Source: Prorocentrum cordatum
Lineage: Eukaryota > Sar > Dinophyceae > Prorocentrales > Prorocentraceae
NCBI GenBank assembly: GCA_963575745.1
Contig: CAUYUJ010014760.1
Location: forward strand, 895,624-959,623
Direction: 5' to 3'
Length of the DNA stretch: 64,000 nt
Below, piece by piece: positions 9,723 through 18,479 of the stretch. The first letter of the stretch is position 1, and every line of letters begins with the position of its first letter. The notes under the pieces were generated by a model, which searched no databases, had not been told where the DNA came from, and saw nothing but the letters and a program-made list of their open reading frames with translations. The position numbers and the translations under genes were made by a program.

Positions 9723-10280
9723 CTTTCTCGGATACCTCCGAATTGACTTGGCCCCGCGGGCCTTGAATTTGCGTGCCCAAAGCCAAGTCCGTGACCAAAA
9801 TTATCCATCCTTTATGGCCCCTCGTCCTCCCAGTCCTCCCGTCTACCGACCCCCGTCTTCCTCCTTTTCCGTCCTCCCTGCAATCCATCTCATCCATGCA
9901 GCCCTTGTTCCCCATTCCTCCCTCCTCCCTTCTTTGCGTTATCTCCTTTGTCCCCCACCCCCCTTCCCATGGGATAGCTTTGCGGGGGCAGGGGAGGGAT
10001 GGGGGGGATAGGAAGGAGTGATGTCAGTGTCCCCATAACTCATAACGGACGCTAGGGGGCTCTAAATTCTAAGTTCTTCGTGGTTGCTTCAGTAAGCTGT
10101 GCGACAGTTCTACGAGTTCAAAGAAGTGGAAGAGTTTCTTTGTTTTGTGCTCCTCTGGGATTGCGAGGTCTTCGAGGCGGCTATGCCTCGTCCCACTCGC
10201 AATTCTCCTCCTCCTCCATTCTTCCCCTTCCCTTCCCTCCTCCCCCCATTCCGTCTCCTATCTCGCGTGCCGAGACGTTT

Positions 10281-10360
10281 CTCCGGAGGGCGGTTCCTGT
10301 CGATACGCTTCTCCAGAAGCCGGTTCCTATCGAGACGCTTTCCCGCAACAAAATCAGCCC
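10281..10360 (+). repeat. dispersed GGTTCCTATCGAGACGCTT motif, two copies
   Basis: Two copies in tandem here (10282 and 10321). Further copies are at 16605-16655 (inverted), 34448-34480 and four at 39725-39895. In several copies the motif is followed by CTCGCTGGCC-like sequence. Short, highly conserved and scattered, so a fragment of a mobile element or a small structured repeat. Confidence 0.75.
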
Positions 10361-11240
10361 GACGAGAGGCTTTCACATCGTTTCCTCGCTCGAAGTCGTT
10401 CGGTTGGCGCGGCCATGCGCCACTCGTGGGAGGGGGCCCCCTGATGACGAACAAGTTCGTTGCCACCGCCGTAGTTTCGCTAGGGATTGCGGGGGTCGGG
10501 AGGCCGAGCGTGCCTTCGCACAGCGATTCGGGCATAACCTTTCACGCGCGGGCCTGGTCCGGATTGCGCAGCGCGCGCTGGGAAAGGTGGATGGGGGAGG
10601 GCGGGTAGGCAGGAGGCGGAGTACGTCGAAGAGGCGGAGGAAGGACGGCTAAGTAAGGGAGACGGGCAGGAAGGAAATTGGGGGGGGCTCCAGGGGCTCC
10701 TCGAAGCTTGCGCAGGATTTTGACATTGTTTTTGCGGGGGGCCAGTGGGGTCTACATAGTCTTGGGGAGGTCTGAGGAGGTCCAAGGTGTTTCCAGGAGG
10801 GCTCGGAGGTACTAAGGGGTTAGGGGGCTCTCAAGGGTTTTAGGCTTTGGGTTTCTTCCCCTACTCCCCGTCCGTCAATGCTTGCCTCCTCCCCCCTCCC
10901 CCTCCTCATTATTTGCTTTGCTTCTACGGTCATTGATGTGCGGGCTTTTCGGCTTCTCGGTCCAATCTGTCCCGCTCGTTTCTTGCCATCCCTGGGGGCA
11001 ATCGATGTGGCGGTCGTTTCTGGGCCCATCGGTAGGACCCCTCGGTCGGTCCGTTTTCGCCCCCTTCGGCGCCCTCGGTCGGTCAGTAGTAGGCCTCGAG
11101 TAAGCCACCCTGAGGGCAATGTAGCGGGGCACAGTGCTGCAGAGTGCAGCGTCGGCCCAACCTCCCTCTTGATTGGGAAAGCGGATTTACTAGCAACGGT
11201 GGGCGCGAGCGTGTCGGTTCCGACCCCCCTTGGAGAGCGG
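10361..11240. other. intergenic sequence, low-level repeats
   Basis: No convincing coding sequence on either strand. Contains C/T-rich runs, AGGTCT-type degenerate repeats (10680-10830) and GGTCGGTC-like repeats (11030-11100). Confidence 0.5.
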
Positions 11241-11272
11241 GATCATCATCATCATCACCACCATCATCATCA
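11241..11272. repeat. CAT microsatellite, left flank of the U6 sequence
   Basis: ATC/CAT units directly abut the U6 sequence; the same repeat in the same orientation resumes at 11376-11455. Confidence 0.9.
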
Positions 11273-11274
11273 TG

Positions 11275-11373
11275 GATTCCCTTCGGGGGTCATCCGTTAA
11301 AATTGGAACGACACAGAGAAGATTAGCATGGCCCCTGCGCAAGGATGACACGCACAATTCGAAAAGTGTATAC
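11275..11373 (+). ncRNA. U6: U6 spliceosomal snRNA (gene or retrocopy)
   Basis: Contains the diagnostic U6 core: AAAATTGGAACG, the ACAGAGA box (at 11312-11318), ATTAGCATGG with the AGC catalytic triad, and the internal stem-loop sequence GCCCCTGCGCAAGGATGAC followed by ACGC. The 5' stem-loop is represented by TTCCCTTCGGGGGTC. In the cell U6 pairs with U4, U2 and the 5' splice site. The 3' end reads GTGTATACAATC and merges into CAT repeats instead of a terminal T run, and no TATA box is evident in the CAT repeats just upstream. It is therefore either a gene in unusual surroundings or a retrocopy inserted into the microsatellite. All catalytic segments are intact. Confidence 0.9.
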
Positions 11374-11375
11374 AA

Positions 11376-11455
11376 TCATCATCATCACCATCACCATCAC
11401 CATCATCATCATCATCATCATCATCCTCATCATCATCGGCATCATTATCATAATC
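11376..11455. repeat. CAT microsatellite, right flank of the U6 sequence
   Basis: CAT/CAC units in the same orientation as 11241-11272, so the U6 sequence interrupts one tract. Confidence 0.9.
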
Positions 11456-11460
11456 ATCCG

Positions 11461-11484
11461 TCCGCGTAGCCATTTGGGCTCTTG
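11461..11484 (+). other. diverged relict DinoSL spliced leader
   Basis: TCCG, an inserted CG, then TAGCCATTTGGGCTCTTG matches the 22-nt dinoflagellate spliced leader except for the 2-base insertion and three substitutions. It lies 34 bases upstream of the ATG at 11518. This is the position expected if the following ORF was integrated from a trans-spliced mRNA. Less certain than the copies at 26022 and 44183. Confidence 0.6.
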
Positions 11485-11517
11485 TTTAGGCTTGTAAGCC
11501 TTTAGAGCTTGTGCCCC

Positions 11518-14493
11518 ATGGTGGACTGGCTGGCGGCCGTTTCGGCGGAGCTGTCGGATGACAGCGACGCTGAGTGCCCAGCAGCCGCCGTAGCACCTGC
11601 TGCACCGGCCGTTGGGCAGGCCACGGCGCACGCTGCAGCAGCTGCTGGACAAGACGCGGCCTTGGTAGAACAGGTGTACCCAGGCGCCAGTGCGGTCGTG
11701 GCGAGAGCAATCGCACGAGAATCACGAAAGCGAAGGCGGCCTCGCATGGGAGATGTTCCGGTGCGGCCCCGGGTCCCAGGCAACCCTCGCGCCCGCTCCC
11801 AGCTGGACCATGCATGGCTGAGTGTCAAAATGAACCTTGCCAAGACGAAGCGGAGGGAAGCGTACTTTCAGACTGTGGGACACACCAATGTGGAGATGAC
11901 TTGCGACATGATTCGGAACCACTCTGCCCTGCGCTTGAAGGGCTTGCAGCACGCTCGCATAGCCCCATACTTGAAAAAGAAGTGCCGGCGGAAAGCGAGT
12001 CAAAGATTGGCAGCTTCTTTAGCTAACGCTACGAAGATGCACATCATCACGAAGTACCACGCCAGCGCCGCGAGGAAGGCTGACATCCGCGCCCTGGAAG
12101 CCAAGCCTCGCAGCGTATCGAGCCGGGCAATGGCCAGCTTGCCGCAGGTGTTACGCATAGCATATGACCCCATGCTCAGAGCCTTAGATGTTGGAAGGGC
12201 GCATGGCGTGTCCAGACAGGTTGTGTGCAGGTCGCGGCACGTCACAGCATATGCCTACGTATGGTACCAGAAGTGGGTGGCCAATACTCTTATGCACGGC
12301 ATCCAGGACACCAAGCTCACGTACTTCTACGAGACCTTGATGTTCGACGGCACCAAACACGTTATGTCCCTGCCATTCCACAGCGCGTTGTCGACAGCGC
12401 AGCAGATCTCCAGCTACGAAGTTCTCGTTGTGCGCCGATTGCTTTACTGGGGATTCCCCAATGGGACAGACGGCTACATGGAGTTGGTATGTCCATTGAT
12501 CCCTTGTTTGGGAAACGATTCGGGTACTATTTGGGACGCCATCCACTGCCACGTCACCAGCAAGGCGATTGGGGAATTGACCAGCGCTCTCGCCAGGAGG
12601 GCCGACTTTGCCGTGCGGTTTCGGTCGTGCGACGCAGCGGCGCCCAATGCCCGTTTCCTTGCCCACGAGGCCAACCCTGCGAGTCAAGTCTTCGGGCCCA
12701 AAGAGATACCAGAGAATCTGTATTGCCTCGTGCACCAGAATCACCTCGCCATCGGTTTCTTAATCAATTTGCTCGGTATGTCTATTTGTTCAGCGCTGTA
12801 CTCATCCAGCCTCTTGTTACGGACTGGGGGTTATTTTATGCGGCTGATCCTACGCGTTCAGCAGTATGTTCGCGAGAACGCCCGCCCGCTCTCGCACCCT
12901 GCAGGCGCGGCGGACATCCAGGCGGCAAAGGATTTCATAAAGTATTTCTCTGCACCACAGAGCCGCAATGAGGACCGGGGGGACCCGGATACAGAAGCAG
13001 ACGATGTTCAGTGGCAGCAGTGGGAGTACTTCATCGGAGTCTTTAACGGCGGTTTGACGAGTTGGTTCTCGTCTGGGTATCTATTGCATCACTGCGCTGG
13101 GCCTTCGTGCTGCAAGGGGGGCTGGGATGAGACGGTATGGAAGATGACCCAGGCGATCATCAGGACCATTTTTCGGCACCGGCCGCCAGTCCCAGTTCTG
13201 GCCAGGTGGACGAAGACCAGGCCAGCAGTGCATTTCCATTTGATCGGCGCTAGCGTCCATTCCATCTTACCTGGGTTGATGGTCAAGGCTTTCGAGGCTC
13301 TGCGCGCGGAGCTCGACCAAGCTGCGGCTGATGCCAGCCGGCACTCCAAGGCCAAGATGGATGATGAGCTCGTGCGGGAATTCTCTTGGAATGCCGCTTC
13401 TGGCAAGAGGGTCACGGCCATTCAGGAGTGGTGGGCGGATCCGCATTCGCGCTTGAACTTGCTGTTGTACGCTGTGGTTCTCGAGCCGATGTTCCTGATT
13501 ACCCACTGGCTGCTCGACCGCGGCGGCGAGCCTGCCCGAAGTGACGCGAGACGCAGAGAGCCCCCCGCGCTGGATTGGGCCCACCCTGACTTCTCCCCGG
13601 CCTACAGGGTCATGCAGTTCTTCAGCACCGCGCTCGCGCAGAGGTCGGCGGTCATCACGTGGATTTGGCTACTGGCAGGGCATGCGTCGCTCGCTTCGTT
13701 CCTCCAGGACACGGTGCTCGTGCGGCGAGTGCGCAAGTATTTCCTCGTCGCCAGCGGGTGGGTCTACTGGAGGCACTGGTTGCCGGCGACCTCGTACCCC
13801 CTCCGACTGGCTCGCTTAGTTGACAAGCGGCTCTCGCTGGAGAGGCGCCTCGCAGAAGCTGCGTATCTCACGTCGCTTCTGAAGTGCTGCTTGAGCAACC
13901 TGGCCGCTGCCGTCAGCGCTGAGCTCGAGGACCAGGACAGCGCCGTGCTGGTGTCATCGGGCCCTGCGGTTTTCGAGGAACACCCCCCAACGCATAGGGA
14001 AGCCAAGTCGGGGTCTCGCTTTTTATCCCGCGTTCCGCCGGGCCTGGGCAAGGGGCCGGGGCAAAGGGGGGCACGGCGGCGGTTGGCGGGGTCGGGGGGC
14101 GCGGCTGAAAGCCCGATTTCGAGTTGGCCTTCCTTCGCGTTGGGCGCGTGTTCTTGGGTGCCCCAGGTACCTGGCAGCGCCGTCTCTGGTTCTTTTTCGT
14201 GGCCCTCCAGATGCACACAGGCGTGCCTGCTGGCCCGAAGCTGCCCCTGCTCGAGGTGGGGCGCCCCGCGCTTGCGACGCGTCGTCGGCACGCACCGCTC
14301 GCCCACTATACTCCTCCAGCGTGGGTCGGATCGGAGTCCCACGCGAATCCGCGTGCGCAGGAGCTCATGTCGACAATCGCAGAGATTTCAAGCGCGGGGT
14401 GCCTTGTCTCGAGCGGGCGGCCCTCGGGCCCGCTGTTTGCCCAGGTTCTTTGGAAAACAAGCATGCCCGCAATTCGAAGCATGCGGCTGGTGA
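11518..14493 (+). CDS. ORF1 of a three-ORF block: transposase-like protein
   Basis: Open for 991 codons from the first ATG after the relict leader. The N-terminus is acidic and Ala-rich (MVDWLAAVSAELSDDSDAE), followed by a basic patch (RESRKRRRPR). Near residue 225 an HTH-like stretch (VGRAHGVSRQVV) precedes LMFDGTKHVMSLPF (Asp about residue 277), FRSCDAAAPNARF (Asp about 372) and YCLVHQNHL (about 403). The order Asp, Asp followed by N, then CxxH resembles the catalytic core of hAT-like DDE transposases, but I cannot place a convincing third acidic residue, so this is inference. Coding character weakens after about 13990; the last 160 residues are Arg/Gly/Pro-rich. Intronless, same strand as ORF2 and ORF3. 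Confidence 0.7.
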   Translation: MVDWLAAVSAELSDDSDAECPAAAVAPAAPAVGQATAHAAAAAGQDAALVEQVYPGASAVVARAIARESRKRRRPRMGDVPVRPRVPGNPRARSQLDHAWLSVKMNLAKTKRREAYFQTVGHTNVEMTCDMIRNHSALRLKGLQHARIAPYLKKKCRRKASQRLAASLANATKMHIITKYHASAARKADIRALEAKPRSVSSRAMASLPQVLRIAYDPMLRALDVGRAHGVSRQVVCRSRHVTAYAYVWYQKWVANTLMHGIQDTKLTYFYETLMFDGTKHVMSLPFHSALSTAQQISSYEVLVVRRLLYWGFPNGTDGYMELVCPLIPCLGNDSGTIWDAIHCHVTSKAIGELTSALARRADFAVRFRSCDAAAPNARFLAHEANPASQVFGPKEIPENLYCLVHQNHLAIGFLINLLGMSICSALYSSSLLLRTGGYFMRLILRVQQYVRENARPLSHPAGAADIQAAKDFIKYFSAPQSRNEDRGDPDTEADDVQWQQWEYFIGVFNGGLTSWFSSGYLLHHCAGPSCCKGGWDETVWKMTQAIIRTIFRHRPPVPVLARWTKTRPAVHFHLIGASVHSILPGLMVKAFEALRAELDQAAADASRHSKAKMDDELVREFSWNAASGKRVTAIQEWWADPHSRLNLLLYAVVLEPMFLITHWLLDRGGEPARSDARRREPPALDWAHPDFSPAYRVMQFFSTALAQRSAVITWIWLLAGHASLASFLQDTVLVRRVRKYFLVASGWVYWRHWLPATSYPLRLARLVDKRLSLERRLAEAAYLTSLLKCCLSNLAAAVSAELEDQDSAVLVSSGPAVFEEHPPTHREAKSGSRFLSRVPPGLGKGPGQRGARRRLAGSGGAAESPISSWPSFALGACSWVPQVPGSAVSGSFSWPSRCTQACLLARSCPCSRWGAPRLRRVVGTHRSPTILLQRGSDRSPTRIRVRRSSCRQSQRFQARGALSRAGGPRARCLPRFFGKQACPQFEACGW

Positions 14494-14515
14494 CTGCAAG
14501 TCGTTCGCATCCCTA

Positions 14516-16588
14516 ATGGCCTCCTACATCGACGCAGAGGCCAAAGGCGTCATGGCCAAAGCAGTGGACGGGCACCCCGAGCGCCGAGCCCTACCCGCCC
14601 CGACAGCAGCCGGCCCAGACGGCAACGATCAAAGTCCTTTGTCAGTTGTGCCCGCGGCGAGCGCACAACGGAGCGAGATGGAGCGTTTGGCTGCCTTCGT
14701 TCGTTCGGCTGTGCAGCTCTATCACCAGGATTGCCAGAAGCGGGATCGGCGACTGGGCGTGGCATTCAACCCGACAGCCAAGGAGTACTGGAGACAGGTC
14801 AAGGTAGAGTACTCCCAATTGACCACTGAAGTGCGGGAGTCGTATGAGAAGAAATATGTCGCTCTGGAAAACTTCAGGCAAAGCCAGAAGCGAGCAAGTG
14901 CAGCTCTGGCTGCGAGCTCAAGTGCTGCCACGAACTCGACAGCGGCAACCCCGGACTCGCAACTGATGGGGCTCGAGCCATCTTCCCTTATGTTGCGAAC
15001 GGTCGCCTCTGCGGACGGCTGCAAGCCGCCCCTCCAGGGTCAAATCGTGGGCATTGGGTCTTGCCGGGCTCTCGAGCTCGTCAGTTGCCCGATGCCCGTG
15101 GCTGCCATCGAGAATTTCGTGAAGATGAAGCGTGGCGTACATAAGGCAAGTCAAGAATTCAGGGTGTCAGGGAACACGTGCATAGCGTGCGACCGCGGAG
15201 CAGTGCCGAAGAAGGTTCAGTACGCGTGTCAACCGTGCCCGCCGTCAGGTTGTCTGCGAGATGGCAGGGCGGCGGCTACCAAGCTGGCCCCAGTCGTGCT
15301 GAGATTTTTCGCGTCTGCGGTGGCCGAAAAAGGCGGCCCGCAAGCTTCCAGCAACGCAGATGCCCTCTACAGCTTCGAGGTGTACTCTGGGCAACGATTG
15401 CTGAGGCAACAGTACGCGAACCTGGTCATCGCTGCAGGGCCCACCGGCAAGCCGAGCGGTCAGCTCTTTGCACTCTGCAGCCCTGCGTCGGGAGCGGTAT
15501 TGGTGCCTCCTTTATCAAGGGAGTCGTACGCTAACCGAAGAGTTGCCCTCCAGTGCGACCGCTTCGTGCCGAGCGGGCGCGGGAAGGATTACTTCGAGAG
15601 TACTGTGGGGCCCGTGAAGCACGTCAACCACAAGCAGCTGGCTGCGCTACTCTTGGCAAAAGACGGGGAGAATCACTTCCCAACCCGCGTGGTGTCACGC
15701 GAGCTGTCTTGGGACCCAGTTGGTTTGTGCGTGATGCGCATCAGGCGCGTCGTCGCCGGCATTCGCGGGGAGCGTTCGCTGGTTGCCCCCGCCCCCAAGG
15801 CAGAAGCGAAGGCCAAGGCAAGATCGAATGCCAGAGCGAAAGTGGACTGGCTGGCAGCACTGCAGCGCAGCGACTCCGAAGACGAGCAACCTGCATTTCT
15901 CGACGGAGTTTTGGACGACGGGCTCGGCGATGATGCCGGAGTTGCTGCGGGCCCAGATGATCCTGGCGGCTCCGGGGCAGCCGAGACGAAGGACGACCTT
16001 GCTCGGCTGCACGCGGCATTCAAGGAGCTCGAGGACACCTGGGCTGGAGCAGGCGTCGCCGCCGAGAAGGCCTTGCACAATATCCTCAAGGAAGCAGCGG
16101 ACGCGAAGCAGGCAGACGAGCTGGAACTCCTGTCGAGCGGGCCCGACCCTGCAGGGCCAAGCGGAGGGGCTGCGGGCTCCGGCGGCGGGCCGGCAGCGTC
16201 GAGCGGAGGAGCTGCAGGGTCAATCGGGGGGGCCCCGCCTTCCAAAAAAGAGCTTCTCTCGGCGGCTTCGGTGGAGGAGTTCGAGATGGCATATGGTGTG
16301 CAATTGACATTCGTGTCCTTCAACAGCTCCTTTATCGTGAAGAACGCTGCCGATGGCGCCAACCTGGGTAAAATCTATACGTTCGGCGGCAACTCGGTCA
16401 AGGGTGTATGTCAAGGACGAGGCCATGGCAGTGGTTGCTCTTGTTGGGTAATGCCGTATGGCGAGTGGCTCGGGGCGTTCGGCGACGTGCTGGGGTGGCT
16501 CAGTTACGCCACGCACGGCGAGGGCACCAGCAAGACGGACCACGCAGCAGCCGCTGCCGATATCCGGGCCAAGTTCAGAAAGACCTGA
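14516..16588 (+). CDS. ORF2 of the three-ORF block: HMG-box-like, zinc-knuckle protein
   Basis: 690 codons from ATG 14516, 22 bases after the ORF1 stop. Residues about 55-125 read as an HMG-box-like helical region (FNPTAKEYWRQVKVEYSQL, then YEKKYVALENFRQSQKR). A Cys cluster follows near residues 221-247 (CIACD, CQPCPPSGC). The middle is repeat-free and globular; a Lys/Ala linker leads to KVDWLAALQRSDSEDE near 442, which echoes the N-terminus of ORF1 (MVDWLAAVSAELSDD). A Gly/Ala/Pro-rich stretch follows, then a C-terminal domain with a second Cys cluster (CQGRGHGSGCSCW). Its TGA overlaps the ATG of ORF3. Likely DNA-binding; partner of ORF1 is inference from the shared motif and adjacency. Confidence 0.7.
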   Translation: MASYIDAEAKGVMAKAVDGHPERRALPAPTAAGPDGNDQSPLSVVPAASAQRSEMERLAAFVRSAVQLYHQDCQKRDRRLGVAFNPTAKEYWRQVKVEYSQLTTEVRESYEKKYVALENFRQSQKRASAALAASSSAATNSTAATPDSQLMGLEPSSLMLRTVASADGCKPPLQGQIVGIGSCRALELVSCPMPVAAIENFVKMKRGVHKASQEFRVSGNTCIACDRGAVPKKVQYACQPCPPSGCLRDGRAAATKLAPVVLRFFASAVAEKGGPQASSNADALYSFEVYSGQRLLRQQYANLVIAAGPTGKPSGQLFALCSPASGAVLVPPLSRESYANRRVALQCDRFVPSGRGKDYFESTVGPVKHVNHKQLAALLLAKDGENHFPTRVVSRELSWDPVGLCVMRIRRVVAGIRGERSLVAPAPKAEAKAKARSNARAKVDWLAALQRSDSEDEQPAFLDGVLDDGLGDDAGVAAGPDDPGGSGAAETKDDLARLHAAFKELEDTWAGAGVAAEKALHNILKEAADAKQADELELLSSGPDPAGPSGGAAGSGGGPAASSGGAAGSIGGAPPSKKELLSAASVEEFEMAYGVQLTFVSFNSSFIVKNAADGANLGKIYTFGGNSVKGVCQGRGHGSGCSCWVMPYGEWLGAFGDVLGWLSYATHGEGTSKTDHAAAAADIRAKFRKT

Positions 16589-16950
16589 TGGGATATCGGC
16601 GGCCAGCGAAAAGCGCATCGATAGGAACTCGCTTTTTCGGCCAGCGAGAGATTCTCCAGCGCGTGGCAAAGTCCACAGACGTAAATTGCGACCCAGTGCT
16701 CGGGCCCAATGAGCAGTGTGTCCGCTGGAAAGTGGCAATGTCATCGGATGGCCGGCACCCAGTGATAGCAGTGGTGAATCCAGGGAACGTTGATGCTTCT
16801 GTGAGCTTCGAGAACCGGATGTTGGCATTCATGTTTGCCACCGACGAGTCCTTCCGACAAGCTATGGCGCTTCCACGAGATCCTCTCCTGATGGCTTGTG
16901 GCAACCAGCGTTGCGTGCATATTGGGCACATATCCCTTGCCGTTGGTTAG
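16588..16950 (+). CDS. ORF3 of the three-ORF block: HNH-like small protein
   Basis: 120 codons. Its ATG overlaps the ORF2 stop in the arrangement TGATG (16586-16590). The first 20 residues are encoded by an inverted copy of the dispersed CGAGACGCTT repeat. The rest reads as a compact domain: CVRWKVAMSSDGRHPVIAVV, FENRMLAFMFATDES and LMACGNQRCVHIGHISL. The CGNxxCVxxxH ending resembles the zinc-binding half of HNH-type endonucleases, which I recall as abundant in dinoflagellate genomes; no proof here. Alternatively ORF2 and ORF3 were one ORF interrupted by the repeat. Confidence 0.6.
   Translation: MGYRRPAKSASIGTRFFGQREILQRVAKSTDVNCDPVLGPNEQCVRWKVAMSSDGRHPVIAVVNPGNVDASVSFENRMLAFMFATDESFRQAMALPRDPLLMACGNQRCVHIGHISLAVG
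16605..16655 (-). repeat. inverted copy of the dispersed CGAGACGCTT repeat at the ORF2/ORF3 junction
   Basis: On the minus strand it reads GAGTTCCTATCGATGCGCTT, then TTCGCTGGCCG, matching copies at 39725-39895 and 10281-10360. Confidence 0.75.
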
Positions 16951-17109
16951 GCTGTGAGTGCGCGGCGACGACGAGAGTGCGGCGCTCTCGAACTGTTTGG
17001 GATGCGACCACCGGCGACGCATGCATGTCCCGCACATCGGGGGGGGCCTGTCATCTTCTGCCTGCTGCAGTGCGCGAGCGTCGTCGGTCATCCATTTGTG
17101 AGCGATTCA

Positions 17110-17890
17110 ATCCCAGCCTGAAACGAGGAGGCAACTTTAAACGAGGTGAGGGGGGGGCCTCGCTGGTGACTCAGCACCCTGGCGCCCGAAGCCTAAACTC
17201 GCCAGGGGCGAGTGTGGGGGGGGGGGGCCCTTGAGAGCCCCCAGGGCCGTTCTCCTCATCATCCCCTTTCCTCCCCCTCCTCGCAACTTTTCCATTTCCC
17301 TAGTCCCCCCTACCGACCCGCCTCCTCCCCCTCCCCCTCCTCATCCTCGTCCTCCTCCTCCTCCCCCTCCCCCCCCGCCATCTCCTTTCGGCCACAGGGT
17401 CGCCGGAGGGGTGCCAACGCCCTGGTTGGCCCAGGTGGCGCACGCGGTACGGCACCCCGTGACTGTGTTTTTGTTCGGCGCCCTCACCTGCTCCCCGCTC
17501 TCGCCGCGTCGACGGCAGGATTTCGGCGCGACTCCAGGGCCGCCCAGCCCGGGACCAGCGTCCTTGGCCCCCCCCCCATCGGATGTTGCCAAAGGTGTCT
17601 TTGGCCCAAGGTGCCCGCCAGTTTTTCGCGCCGCTTTGGGGGCTCAGGGCCCAGTGGGCCTGGCTTTGGGGGGCGCGGGGGCCTCCCTGGAGAAAACGTT
17701 CGGGCGCCTCAGGCCAAGGGCACGTTTGGCAACGCCCGACCCCTCCGCGGCGCGGCGCCGGCGACGTCCAGATGGGGCTCAAGAAGGCCGGTCGCCCGCC
17801 CCGGCCAGCGGCCCTCCGCCTCCCCCCCCTCCTTTTCCCTTTCCTCTTTCCCCTGTTCCTCCCCCTCCCCCTCCTCCTCCTCCTCCGCAC
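17110..17890. other. pyrimidine- and G/C-run-rich spacer, no gene seen
   Basis: C- and CT-rich runs at 17265-17390 and 17815-17885 flank degenerate GGGCCCAGGTGG-type sequence. No exon-like stretch was recognised. Confidence 0.5.
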
Positions 17891-17904
17891 TTCGAGCGCG
17901 AGAA

Positions 17905-18178
17905 CTAGGTAGATGGCTTTGCCGAGGCAAGGTGCCATCATGTGCTGATCATGACGTAATTGAGGTTCGCCTTGTATAACGACGGCGCACCACATGGTAT
18001 AATGTTGGACCGTGCCGGCACGCTGTCCCCGAGAGCCCCAAGCCGATGTAGTTGAGAGCATATTTCCCGAGGCGCTTCTAATTTCCCTGAACACGTTTGT
18101 AGGCAATTCCTCCTTTTTTCTCATAAAATCCCAAAGAGCAGCGTCCCCCGCATATGCATAGACACACGGCCTGCACAC
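17905..18178 (-). CDS. possible ORF, unknown
   Basis: From ATG 18178 the minus strand reads MCRPCVYAYAGDAALWDFMR, then KKEELPTNVFREIRSASG, and continues about 90 residues before running into a GAG microsatellite. Base composition is lower in G+C than the neighbourhood and free of repeats. No family recognised; it may be a gene fragment. Confidence 0.3.
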
Positions 18179-18479
18179 AATGTTGAGGGCGGATATACAT
18201 GACGATCATGATCAACACCTTGGTGGAATATATGTTTAACATGAACCATGTGTTATGCGTGAACGTTCATCCCGAATGCGATAAACTATCTGGCCGCAAC
18301 TGATGTGTAAGGTTACATTGGCAATGAACGTGAAGTATTCCCCATACGAATGACTTATTTTAATATGTACACGTACGGATATGCTGGGGAAACAACAACC
18401 AAATGTCGTGGACATCGTCAACGAGGGAGCTGCGGTACAGGGTTCCTCCGGGGTTCCTGAGAGCGCACTGCAGTAAAGA

